Positions 9,120 to 16,754 of a stretch of 55,685 nt of DNA are shown here, in pieces. The notes below the pieces were generated by a model that was not told the DNA's origin, ran no database searches, and saw nothing but the letters and a program-made list of their open reading frames with translations. The stretch covers positions 1 through 55,685 of the forward strand of contig JASMLK010000105.1 of assembly GCA_030748735.1 (NCBI GenBank), written 5' to 3'. This DNA is from Myxococcota bacterium. GTDB taxonomy: Bacteria > Myxococcota_A > UBA9160 > UBA4427. The translations under genes and the position numbers were made by a program. How positions within the stretch are numbered: the stretch's first letter is position 1; the number at the start of each line of letters is the position of its first letter.

Positions 9120-9554
9120 TCCGGCCGGGGACATCGCTCTCGACACAGCGTGTGTGCGGGACGCGGACGGGGATCATTTACCCTACCTATCCGTGGTCGC
9201 CTTCGGCTGACGGCTCTATAGCGCCCGGCTGACGGCTCTATAACGCCCCGCTGACGGCCCTGTACCGACTCTTCCGGCGGCGTTCCGGAACCCTCCATGG
9301 CCGCCACATCATGAGGCAGGTGCAGCACGCGGAGGCACATCGCGTCACGCGGCCCCGAATGGACCGCTCGTTCAGTTGTGCAATCAGGTAGTAGAACGAG
9401 GCGCCTCAGTATGGCGCCACGCCCCTATTTGTTGCTTGGCCGACACGTGAACCCGTATTCTCGAGCGAGTTGCCCAGTATCCGTGTATGCGGAGTTGTCG
9501 GCACGATCCATGCAGCAATAACCCATGTGACGGAACCCCAAGGAGGGTCTGAAC
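9120..9554 (+). other. Gene-free interval of 435 bp
   Basis: No frame in this interval has coding character. It holds the three-copy 22-bp tandem repeat (9204-9269), a perfect 10-bp palindrome GAGGCGCCTC at 9398-9407, a weak TTCCGG/CCGGAA hairpin near 9270-9290, and the strong AAGGAGG ribosome-binding site for the next gene at about 9540-9546. It is locally richer in A+T near 9410-9540, where promoter elements for the small membrane protein would be expected, but I cannot assign -35/-10 boxes with confidence. Confidence 0.5.
9204..9269 (+). repeat. Three-copy 22-bp direct tandem repeat
   Basis: Units at 9204-9225, 9226-9247 and 9248-9269. Units 1 and 2 (CGGCTGACGGCTCTATA then GCGCC or ACGCC) differ at one base in 22; unit 3 is diverged (CCGCTGACGGCCCTGTAC). 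The period is exactly 22 bp, about two helical turns, and the copies are directly adjacent without spacers, so this is not a CRISPR. It could be a replication-slippage product or an array of protein-binding sites in the leader upstream of the small membrane protein at 9555. Confidence 0.8.
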
Positions 9555-9899
9555 ATGGTCAACAGTTCGTATTCACTGGAACCTGGAACAACCCCGACTG
9601 CGGCAGATTCACTGGGCACGAGGAAGGGTTGGCGTAGTCGAAGTGGTCGCGCAGCAGCGATCATGGAAGGTGCGACCGGCGCAATCCTCGCAATCACGTT
9701 GGCCGCAATACTCGCGACGGCATTCGTTGCAATGGAACGCAGCGCCGATCGATCCGCTACGGATCGTTACGCGCCCAAACCGCTTCCCGCGCAATGGCAG
9801 TGGGAACCCGCTGGCGTCGAGTACGAAACGATGTACAGCGAACCTGCAACGCGCATCCTCACCGTGCAGCAGCCCAGGCAGGACCGAGCACAGAATTGA
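9555..9899 (+). CDS. Small single-pass membrane protein of unknown function
   Basis: 114 aa. The start is well supported by AAGGAGG 8-9 nt before ATG 9555. The chain has a polar Ser/Thr/Gly-rich N-terminus, a basic patch (TRKGWRSRSGR), one hydrophobic helix at about residues 38-60 (GATGAILAITLAAILATAFV), and a C-terminal polar part with Trp/Tyr/Glu (QWQWEPAGVEYETMYSEPA). By the positive-inside rule the C-terminus should be periplasmic. I recognise no family. It is convergent with the P450 gene and separated from it by 28 bp. Confidence 0.6.
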   Translation: MVNSSYSLEPGTTPTAADSLGTRKGWRSRSGRAAAIMEGATGAILAITLAAILATAFVAMERSADRSATDRYAPKPLPAQWQWEPAGVEYETMYSEPATRILTVQQPRQDRAQN

Positions 9900-9927
9900 T
9901 CCGCTCGGTCGAGGTTCGACGCCGGTC

Positions 9928-11175
9928 TCATGGGAGTCCGGCGTCAGAATCTCTTGGCTCGGCTCGCGGGCCGAGCACGACCGGCAGTTCGTCGACACCG
10001 CGGAAGACACCGGTGTGGTGCCACTTCAGCGACGCGTCCGACAGCCGGATTTCGGGGAACTCGTCGAGGAGCGCCTTCAGCATGGTGCTCGCTTCGAGAC
10101 GGGCGAGGCTCGCACCGAGACAGAAGTGAGCACCGAGCGCAAAGGAGAGCGGCGCGGCGGGTTCGGGTGTGCGCGTCCAGCGCCAGGGGTCGAAGCGATC
10201 GCCGTCTGGATACACGCGTGGGTCCCGGTTGGCCGCGGCCAACATCACCGCGATGGGTCGGCCTGCGGGAACCTCGTAGCCGCCGAGTTCGAGGGGCTCT
10301 TCGAGTATGCGAGCCACCATGTGCGTCGGCGTTTCGAAGCGCAGGAACTCTTCGACCACGGCTTCCGTCGGGAGCGAACCGTCCTGCAGCGACGCGATGA
10401 TTTCGGGCTCCTTCAACAGCGCGGTCAAGCCGTTGGTGAAGAGATCACGCGTGGTCCGATGCCCGGCTGAATAGAGGGTCGCCGCGAGGGAAAGCAGCTC
10501 GCTTTCCGTCAGGCGCTGGTCGCCCTCTTCGGCTTCGAGCAGTGCACTCAAGAGGTCGTCTTGCGGTTCGTTTCGACGATCCTCGATGAGTGAGCGAAAG
10601 GTCGCGTGCATGACCTCTGCGCCGGAGATCGCGTCGGCGAGTTCGGCCTCGGTATTGCCTGTCCCGAGCAGCTTCGACACGCGGTCGGCGAGCGCGGTCA
10701 GTCGATCGCGATCCTCGACGGGGACACCCAGCAACTCCGAGATCACGAGCGATGGAACCTCGTGGGCGTAGCTGCGAATCAGGTCGACGGGTTCATCACC
10801 CGCGAGTGGTGCGAGGAGCTGGCGCGCGACGTCGCGGATGAAGGGCTCGAGCCGTCGCGTGCGCCGGGGCGTGAACGCCATCCCCACCAGCTTGCGCACC
10901 TGGGTGTGGCGCGGGGGATCGATGAAGTTGATGCGGTTCGACATCTCCTCGCGGGCCGCGCCTTCCGGCAGACGACTTCGGAAGCCTTGCGCCATGAAGC
11001 CCGTGCGTGTGGAGGAACTGCGCAACAGCTGTGCCGCTTCGACGTGGCCGAATACGAGCCAGCTATCGCCCGACCGCTGCACCGGGCCGTCCTCACGTGC
11101 TCGCGCATAGACCGCGTAGGGATCGGCTTCGCCTTTGAGCGCGCCGAGTTCGAAATGGACCTGGGGTGCGTTCAT
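9928..11175 (-). CDS. Cytochrome P450
   Basis: 415 aa from ATG 11175 (GGAG 7 nt upstream); a TTG four codons further up is less likely. The heme-binding loop is FALGAHFCLGASLAR with the axial thiolate Cys at residue 352, and the K-helix ExxR is in 'VVEEFLRFETP'. The I-helix oxygen-activation motif reads AGHRTT, where the usual acid (AGxE/DTT) is replaced by Arg. This is a soluble bacterial class I P450 that needs ferredoxin and ferredoxin reductase, neither of which is in the window. It is divergent from the membrane protein gene at 11330. The substrate is likely a hydrophobic compound; not assignable further. Confidence 0.9.
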   Translation of the reverse strand: MNAPQVHFELGALKGEADPYAVYARAREDGPVQRSGDSWLVFGHVEAAQLLRSSSTRTGFMAQGFRSRLPEGAAREEMSNRINFIDPPRHTQVRKLVGMAFTPRRTRRLEPFIRDVARQLLAPLAGDEPVDLIRSYAHEVPSLVISELLGVPVEDRDRLTALADRVSKLLGTGNTEAELADAISGAEVMHATFRSLIEDRRNEPQDDLLSALLEAEEGDQRLTESELLSLAATLYSAGHRTTRDLFTNGLTALLKEPEIIASLQDGSLPTEAVVEEFLRFETPTHMVARILEEPLELGGYEVPAGRPIAVMLAAANRDPRVYPDGDRFDPWRWTRTPEPAAPLSFALGAHFCLGASLARLEASTMLKALLDEFPEIRLSDASLKWHHTGVFRGVDELPVVLGPRAEPRDSDAGLP

Positions 11176-11329
11176 CAATTTCTCCAACTCACGTCTGCCT
11201 TCCTGCCTGGTCTAGCCCGTTGAAGAACCCTTCGGTCGCGATCCGGAGAAGATCGACGCAGTTGGTGCGTAGGGTATCGTTCGTCGACGGGCGTGCCTGC
11301 GCTGATGCCACGCCGGTGGAGACTACTGC

Positions 11330-11932
11330 TTGAGCTTCGAACACCTTCGCGTCATCACGATCGTCTACACCAGCTCACTCGTGCCCCTCGTGCTGGTCCC
11401 CTGGTTGCACCGAAAGAAGAAGATCCCCGAGTGGGTGCTGCCTGTCTACATCGCTTCGTTCCTGGCGTGCGCGCTGGGCTGGGAGCTTTGGTTCACCTAC
11501 GGCTGGGTGGCAGGGGACCCTGTCGACGCGCGACGCGCCGCGGTGTTGAGTGCCGCCATTCCCATGCATCTGAATTGGGCGTTGAACTCGCTCGCCGACG
11601 CGGGTTCGATCTGTCTCGTGGGGCTCTGGTTCGTTCGACGCTGCATCGGGGACCCCGCGAAGGTCTTCGCGCGCTGGCATTGGGGAGCGTTCGCGTTGCT
11701 TCTCGTCTGGTTCCTCAGCCAGAACATCCTGGTGGAGATGTTCCTCTATCACGACCAATTGGCGGAGGGGAAGCCACTGTCGTGGGCCCCACTCGCACCG
11801 ACGGGCCCCTGGCTGAACCCGACGCTGTTCGAGTTCAACGATCGTACGATCACGCTGCAGGGGCAGATCCCCTGGCTACTCATGACGCCGCTATTCTGCG
11901 GAGCGCTGGTCATGCGATTCAAGAAAGGCTGA
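11330..11932 (+). CDS. Integral membrane protein of unknown function
   Basis: 200 aa. The start is TTG 11330, supported by GGTGGAG about 8 nt upstream; there is no ATG or GTG in a better place. It has about five hydrophobic segments (residues roughly 8-25, 37-58, 80-105, 121-145, 178-195) separated by short charged loops, with conserved-looking 'FTYGWVAGDP' and 'HWGAFALLLVWFLSQN'. I do not recognise a family. It is followed after 50 bp by a SnoaL-like gene on the same strand, and both are divergent from a P450, so the three may form a small catabolic locus (inference). Confidence 0.65.
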   Translation: MSFEHLRVITIVYTSSLVPLVLVPWLHRKKKIPEWVLPVYIASFLACALGWELWFTYGWVAGDPVDARRAAVLSAAIPMHLNWALNSLADAGSICLVGLWFVRRCIGDPAKVFARWHWGAFALLLVWFLSQNILVEMFLYHDQLAEGKPLSWAPLAPTGPWLNPTLFEFNDRTITLQGQIPWLLMTPLFCGALVMRFKKG

Positions 11933-11982
11933 ACATCCGCCAACGGGCCGTTCACTTTCGACCCGAACCCGGAGCATCACCG

Positions 11983-12513
11983 ATGCCGAGTCCCATCGAA
12001 ACCGAAGCACTCGAGACCTACGAGCGATTCGTCGCCATGCGGGACGAGATCGACGCGGGCCGCGAGCGTTGGTCGTCACTCGCCGACTTCTTCACCGAGG
12101 ACGCCGCCTACATCGACCCCGCCTGGGGCCGCATCGAGGGACGGGAAGGCATCCGCGCCTTCTTCGAAAAGTCGATGGCCGGCCTCACCGGCCACGGGTG
12201 GTCGACACCCGAAAACTGGACGATGGTCGACGGTCATCGCCTGATCAGCCAATGGGATCAGATCATGGGCGAAAAGCCTGACGGTGAGCCCTGGATGGTC
12301 GCCGGACTCTCGATCCTCTACTACGCCGGCGACGGGCTCTTCTGCTACAGCCACGACATGCTCAACATGACGCACATCGGGCAGGTGATGCGTGACATGA
12401 GCTGGGCGCCACCGCCCGAATTCAACATGCCCCCGCGAGAGCCGAACCGGGACATCTTGCTCCCCGAAGCGTGGGCGCACCTCGAGGCGAGCCGAGCACC
12501 GCGGTCGCGTTAG
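11983..12513 (+). CDS. SnoaL/NTF2-like fold protein
   Basis: 176 aa from ATG 11983 (GGAG about 9 nt upstream). It shows the cone-shaped alpha+beta barrel pattern of the NTF2/SnoaL superfamily: N-terminal helix (ALETYERFVAMRDEIDAG), 'LADFFTEDAAYIDPAWGRIEGREGIRAFFEKSM', then strands 'HRLISQWDQIMG' and 'PWMVAGLSILYYAGDGLFCYSHDMLN'. Members are cyclases, isomerases (ketosteroid isomerase-like) or simple ligand-binding proteins. The Tyr/Asp pattern gives no firm reaction. It probably sits in one transcript with the preceding membrane protein. Confidence 0.8.
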   Translation: MPSPIETEALETYERFVAMRDEIDAGRERWSSLADFFTEDAAYIDPAWGRIEGREGIRAFFEKSMAGLTGHGWSTPENWTMVDGHRLISQWDQIMGEKPDGEPWMVAGLSILYYAGDGLFCYSHDMLNMTHIGQVMRDMSWAPPPEFNMPPREPNRDILLPEAWAHLEASRAPRSR

Positions 12514-12551
12514 TCGGCGACTGCTTCCACCAGCGGGCTGGAAAGCCGGAA

Positions 12552-12660
12552 GCGAGATCGCGCCAACCGGGTTGTTGACCTGGTGGGCGATACCTGCCGC
12601 GAGGGTCCCCACGGCCGCCAACCGCTCCGACTCGCGGAGCTTTCCCCTATCGCGCAGGGT
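12552..12660 (-). pseudogene. Histidine kinase HisKA (H-box) remnant
   Basis: On the minus strand the frame reads ESERLAAVGTLAAGIAHQ then VNNPVGAIS, the dimerisation helix and H-box of a sensor histidine kinase (family form: GxLAAGIAHEINNPVGAI). The phospho-acceptor His codon is at 12583-12585. The usual acidic residue after it is Gln. The sensor and catalytic ATPase domains are absent, and the frame carries on into unrelated sequence, so this is debris. It is joined in frame to a TetR C-terminal remnant immediately upstream. Confidence 0.7.
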
Positions 12661-12663
12661 CGC

Positions 12664-12840
12664 CGCGAACGACAGCTGGCCCACCGCTTTCGCGCGTGCA
12701 ACCGAGAGCCCCCGCCCCCTTCGCAGGTGCTCCCAACAAGATGGCGAGGTCGCGCTCCCGAGCGCTTCGAGCACCTCGCGTCGAGTGTCGGCGGCAAGAC
12801 GATCGATCTCGGCAGCGAAGATGCGTTCGAGGTTCTGTGA
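12664..12840 (-). pseudogene. TetR-family regulator C-terminal remnant
   Basis: The minus-strand frame reads 'NLERIFAAEIDRLAAD', 'REVLEALGSATSPSCWEHL' and 'RRGRGLSVARAKAV', which matches the last two helices of many TetR regulators (pattern 'L-x-A-L-x-x-A-T-S-x-x-x-W-x-x-L-R-R-x-x-G-L-S-V-A-x-A-x-A-V'). The DNA-binding N-terminal domain is missing. The piece lies 65 bp downstream of the BVMO gene on the same strand, where a cognate regulator would fit. The frame continues without a stop into histidine kinase sequence, an illegitimate junction. Confidence 0.6.
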
Positions 12841-12904
12841 GTGCAGGCGCCACGCGGCCCTCGCGCCCGCCCTGCACTCCGGTCGACATCGAAGACGCCA
12901 TGCG

Positions 12905-14728
12905 TCAGCGGGTTTCGAGCCCCGAAAGATCCCCCGACTCGCGCCAATCTTCGAGGACCTTGAAGAACTCGAGCGACCCGCCGCCGTAGAAGCCGTTCTG
13001 GGCGCTCTGCTCGGACGTCTTGCCCTCGTTGTTGTAGTAGCCCGGCGTGCAGTTTTCGAAGAACTCTCCGTTGTTGCGCGCACGATCCAGGCACTGCGCA
13101 ACCCAGGCGTCTTCCCCCTCGACACTCGCTTCGACGGTTTCCACGTCTTGCGAACGGTTGTGGGCAATGATGTACGCGATGTGCTGCGCCTGTTCGTCGA
13201 GCAGGTGGGGATAGCTGGCCGTGAAGCCCGCCTGCGGGTTCGACATGATGAAGCAGTTCGGAAAGCCGTTTGCGTGCATCCCGTGCAGGGTGCGAATGCC
13301 GTCGGCCCACTTCTCCGTGAGGGTCTGCCCTTCACGCCCGACGATCTCGACGCCCGCGCGCCGTGAGTAATCGGTACCCACTTCGAAACCGCTCGCATAG
13401 ATCAGGCAATCGATTTCGTACTCACGTCCATCGACCACGACGCCCTTCTTCGTGATCCGCTCGACGCCCTTCCCCTTCGTGTCGACGAGGGTCACGTTCG
13501 GGCGATTGAAGGTTTCGAGGTACTCGTTGTGGAAGCACGGGCGCTTGCAGAACTGTCGGTAGTAGGGCTTGAGCGCCTCGGCGGTGGCCGGATCTTCGAC
13601 GATCGAATCGACCCGCGCGCGGATCTCTTCCATCTTCTCGAAGTCCGCGAGTTCGACCGAGCGCGCGATTCCTTCGGGCGACATTTCCGTGCCATCGCCC
13701 TTGGCAAGACCGACCAGGAGCTTGCCGATCAGATCGGTCCAGCCGTCGTTCACGAGGTCTTCGGCCTGCGGGACACCCGACACGAGCGCATTGAAGTTGT
13801 CCATGCGCTCGCGGTGCCAGCCGGGTTGCAGCGATTGTTCCCATTCGGGATCGGTCTTCGGGTTGTTCTTCACATCCACCGAAGACGGCGTGCGCTGGAA
13901 CACGTAGAGATGCTCTGCCCATTCGCCAGCGTGGGGTACGCACTGAACCGCAGTCGCGCCCGTACCGATGATGCCCACGCGCTTGCCCTGAAGACCCGTG
14001 AGATCTCCTTCCGAATCGCCACCGGTGTACTCGTAGTCCCAGCGGCTCGCGTGGAAGGAATGACCCTCGAATTCCTCGACCCCGAGGATCCCCGGCAACT
14101 TGGGACGATTGAGCGGGCCGGTTGCGAGGCATAGATACTGCGCCTTCATGTGATCACCGCGATTGGTCTCTGCGATCCAACGCGAGGCGTCGGCGTCCCA
14201 GCGAAGTTCGGTCACGCGGGTCTGGAAACAGACGTCGCGATAGAGGTCGAACTTGCGGGCGATCGCCTGGCTGTGGTCGAGGATCTCCTTGCCGAAGGCG
14301 TACTTCTCTTTCGGGACGTAGCCGACTTCTTCGAGCAACGGGAGGTAGGTATACGACTCGATGTCGCAAGCGATGCCGGGATAGCGGTTCCAGTACCAGG
14401 TCCCACCGAAGTCGGAGGCGGGATCGATGATCCGGATGTCCTCGACACCTTGTTGTCGCAGGCGAGCGCCGGCGAGCAGACCGCCGAACCCACCACCGAT
14501 GACCAACACCTCGACTTCGTCGTTGAGGGGCTCACGGGTGAAGCCCGGTTCGGCATAGGGGTCGTCGAGGAAGTGTGCGAACTGTCCCTCGACCTCGATG
14601 TACTGCTCGTTGCCGTCTTCCCGCAAACGCCGATCGCGCTCTTCGCGATACTTCTGCCGCAGTGCATCCGGGTCGAACGACCGCTCCTCCTGCTGCTCGG
14701 GGGTCATCTGGTCGTTTTCCGTGCTCAT
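12905..14728 (-). CDS. Baeyer-Villiger-type flavin monooxygenase
   Basis: 607 aa. An N-terminal extension of about 70 residues, rich in charged residues, precedes the first Rossmann motif GGGFGG at 78-83 (FAD). The BVMO fingerprint FxGxxxHxxxW is exact at 220-230 (FEGHSFHASRW), and the NADPH-binding motif GTGATA is at 255-260. The enzyme inserts one oxygen into ketones to make esters or lactones, using FAD, NADPH and O2. Length and N-terminal extension resemble the cyclopentadecanone/steroid monooxygenase group. An inverted repeat lies 40 bp upstream of the start, and TetR debris lies just downstream. Confidence 0.92.
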   Translation of the reverse strand: MSTENDQMTPEQQEERSFDPDALRQKYREERDRRLREDGNEQYIEVEGQFAHFLDDPYAEPGFTREPLNDEVEVLVIGGGFGGLLAGARLRQQGVEDIRIIDPASDFGGTWYWNRYPGIACDIESYTYLPLLEEVGYVPKEKYAFGKEILDHSQAIARKFDLYRDVCFQTRVTELRWDADASRWIAETNRGDHMKAQYLCLATGPLNRPKLPGILGVEEFEGHSFHASRWDYEYTGGDSEGDLTGLQGKRVGIIGTGATAVQCVPHAGEWAEHLYVFQRTPSSVDVKNNPKTDPEWEQSLQPGWHRERMDNFNALVSGVPQAEDLVNDGWTDLIGKLLVGLAKGDGTEMSPEGIARSVELADFEKMEEIRARVDSIVEDPATAEALKPYYRQFCKRPCFHNEYLETFNRPNVTLVDTKGKGVERITKKGVVVDGREYEIDCLIYASGFEVGTDYSRRAGVEIVGREGQTLTEKWADGIRTLHGMHANGFPNCFIMSNPQAGFTASYPHLLDEQAQHIAYIIAHNRSQDVETVEASVEGEDAWVAQCLDRARNNGEFFENCTPGYYNNEGKTSEQSAQNGFYGGGSLEFFKVLEDWRESGDLSGLETR

Positions 14729-14767
14729 GCCGTCGTCCTCGAGTGATTTTCGCTGGGACGGCGATTA

Positions 14768-14784
14768 TTGCACTCGGGGTGCAA
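14768..14784. promoter_or_regulatory. Inverted repeat upstream of the BVMO gene, possible operator
   Basis: TTGCAC and GTGCAA form a perfect 6-bp inverted repeat with a 5-base spacer, 40-56 bp upstream of the BVMO start codon on the minus strand, in an otherwise short promoter interval. The location and symmetry suit a dimeric repressor such as a TetR or MarR protein. The TetR remnant downstream of the BVMO gene makes a lost local regulator plausible. This is inference from position. Confidence 0.4.
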
Positions 14785-14883
14785 AACCGGCAAACGGGCA
14801 CGGCTGCAGATCAGCCGCCTCGCGTGAGCGGATCCACGTGGGCCCAGACCGCCTGACCGTTGCTGCGAAACATTTCGACGACC

Positions 14884-15315
14884 GGCTCGTCGCGTCGTGT
14901 CCCGACGCAGACATCCTCGTCAACAACAACGCCGGTCCGCCACCCGGCCGCTTCGAGGACTGGGACCACGAACAGTGGCTCGCCGCACTCGAAGCGAATC
15001 TGCTCGCTCCGGCCAGGATGCTCCGCGGCCTGCTGTCCGGAATGAAGAAGAGACGCTTCGGACGCATCATCAACATCACGAGCGCCATGGTAAAGACGCC
15101 AATGGCCCCGATGGCCCTGTCGACGACGGCGAGAACAGGGCTCACTGCGCTGTGCAAGCGCCATCTCGAAGGACGCCATCAAGCACAACGTCACGCTCAA
15201 CAACCTGCTTCCCGAACGAATCGACACGCCTCGCCAGGAACACATGGCGCAGGCCGGCTACATCTCGGGGCAGAAGCTCCAGCTCGACGGCGGCTCGTAC
15301 GACGGCCTGATCTGA
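14884..15315 (+). pseudogene. Decayed SDR (3-oxoacyl-ACP-reductase-like) remnant
   Basis: The first part encodes 'ADILVNNNAGPPPGRFED', 'WLAALEANLLAPARML' and 'RRFGRIINITSAMVKTP', the middle of a classical SDR. After 'GLTALCK' (about 15156) the homologous frame shifts: a second frame reads 'AISKDAIKHNVTLNNLLPER' and ends 'LDGGSYDGLI' with TGA at 15313-15315. The N-terminal nucleotide-binding region, the YxxxK segment and about 40 residues before the last strand are absent. With truncation, frameshift and internal deletion it cannot make an active enzyme. It lies divergent from the BVMO gene. Confidence 0.75.
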
Positions 15316-15366
15316 AGTCGAGCGGCATTCTTCGCCCTGCCGACCCTCAGGCTCGGTGCGGGTTGG

Positions 15367-15453
15367 GTCCTTTTCGAGCACATCTACGAGTCGGGCGAAG
15401 CGTTGCTGCAGATCCTCAACGACATCCTCGACTTTTCGCGTCTCGAAGCCGAG
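15367..15453 (+). pseudogene. Second histidine kinase HisKA fragment
   Basis: The frame encodes VLFEHIYESGEALLQILN then DILDFSRLEAE, the second helix of a HisKA dimerisation domain of the hybrid-kinase type (pattern 'I-x-x-S-G-E-x-L-L-x-I-L-N-D-I-L-D-F-S-(K/R)-(I/L)-E-A'). Nothing of the H-box or the ATPase domain is next to it. It lies between the SDR remnant and the 3' end of the DUF2855 gene. It belongs to a different kinase subfamily from the remnant at 12552-12660, so at least two kinases have been lost here. Confidence 0.65.
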
Positions 15454-15485
15454 CGGGGGGCTCGCTGGACGGTTTCGGGGAGGCC

Positions 15486-16580
15486 CTACTCCCCGTCCCA
15501 CAGCGAGATCACGTGGCCGTGCTGGGGTTCGGTCCGGCCGGCGAGCGTTGCTTCGTAGACCTGCTCGACGGCGTCGCGCCCATAACCGCGCTTCACCTCT
15601 AGCCAGCTCTCGCTGAAGGTTCGAAAGCCCTCCCAGGCTTCGGCGAGGCGTCGCTGCACTTCGGCCGGCCCCCAGTCCGCCGTTCGCTTCTGGATCTGCC
15701 CGGGTGCGAAGAAGAATTCGGGTTTCGGGCCCGGCAGGTTGGCGTCGTCCCCGCCGCGATCTTCCCAATGCGTCGCCCCGATCGTGCAGGAGTGCTTCAG
15801 CTGGTTACCGAAGTGGCTGTGGACCGCGAGGCGCACGGATCCGCTGCCCGCCATGTCGACGTAGACCGTCGGTCGTGCGGCGTCGAGAGAAGCGATCTCG
15901 TCGTAGGTCACGACCTCGTCGTAGCAGCCGAGCTTGCGCACGAAGTCGAGGTTGCGTGCAGAGGTGAGGCCGACCGAGCGCGCCCGACCGCCCGTCGAAA
16001 CCAGGTGCCCGAGGGCGATCGATGTCTTGCTCGACGCACTCGAGATCAGGACAGCCTGCTCGCCAAAGCCCCGATCGGCAACGAAGTCGTCAGCCAGGAA
16101 CGAAGTCATGAAGAGTCCGCGCATCAGCATCAGCGCATCTTCGTGCTCGGGGTGATGGAGCCCGTCACCTTCGGTCGGGTTGTAGGTGTTGTAGACGGGC
16201 GCAATGCCGTCGCGATGGGCCACGCCGTCCACGATGCCCGTCGCTTTCGCACTCGAAGGTTCGATCACGAGATACCGCGACATCGGATAGAAACCGAAGC
16301 AGCGCGTGCCAACCGCGACGCCCTCGTGGTTCGATTCGATGACGTCCGCGAAGCCCATCACGGGCAGTCGTCCCCAACCCTCGGGAGCCGGGAAGAAATC
16401 CCAATAGCGCAGCATGTCGCCCGCAACGGCGTAGCTGATGTTGTTGGCCGTGAAGGCAAAGCGATCCACACGAAAGAGCACCTGGCCATCCGTGATTTCG
16501 GGAACCGCAGTGTCGTCGAAGCGATGCTCCTTCCAGTCGGTTCGATCGACGAGAAAGTCGAGTCCAGCGGGGTGAGCCAA
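15486..16580 (-). CDS. DUF2855 family protein (MDR-like)
   Basis: 364 aa if translation starts at TTG 16580, which has AGGAGG 5 nt upstream; a longer reading from ATG 16616 lacks an RBS. The N-terminal half resembles the GroES-like domain of medium-chain dehydrogenases ('QVLFRVDRFAFTANNISYAVAGDMLRYWDFFP'), followed by a Rossmann-like part ('AVLISSASSKTSIALGHLV'). Members are about 350-370 aa and of unknown reaction; they lack the zinc ligands of classical alcohol dehydrogenases. The gene is flanked by kinase debris on one side and the phosphotransferase fusion on the other. Confidence 0.8.
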   Translation of the reverse strand: MAHPAGLDFLVDRTDWKEHRFDDTAVPEITDGQVLFRVDRFAFTANNISYAVAGDMLRYWDFFPAPEGWGRLPVMGFADVIESNHEGVAVGTRCFGFYPMSRYLVIEPSSAKATGIVDGVAHRDGIAPVYNTYNPTEGDGLHHPEHEDALMLMRGLFMTSFLADDFVADRGFGEQAVLISSASSKTSIALGHLVSTGGRARSVGLTSARNLDFVRKLGCYDEVVTYDEIASLDAARPTVYVDMAGSGSVRLAVHSHFGNQLKHSCTIGATHWEDRGGDDANLPGPKPEFFFAPGQIQKRTADWGPAEVQRRLAEAWEGFRTFSESWLEVKRGYGRDAVEQVYEATLAGRTEPQHGHVISLWDGE

Positions 16581-16754
16581 GGGGACCTCCTGTTTGGGCC
16601 CGACGTTTCGGGTCATGAAATGATCGCATGTACCGGGCGCGAGGTCAGTTCTTGTCCGAAATGGTTTCGCCGCAGGATGTGCGCGTTCGTGCATCGACTG
16701 AGGCATCGCGATGTCGAACGAGCAGGACTGAGCGGAGCAGCGCGCCGAGCGGAA

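Noticed and set aside
9204-9269. Possible mini-CRISPR
   Set aside because: Units are directly adjacent with no spacers, and no cas genes are present.
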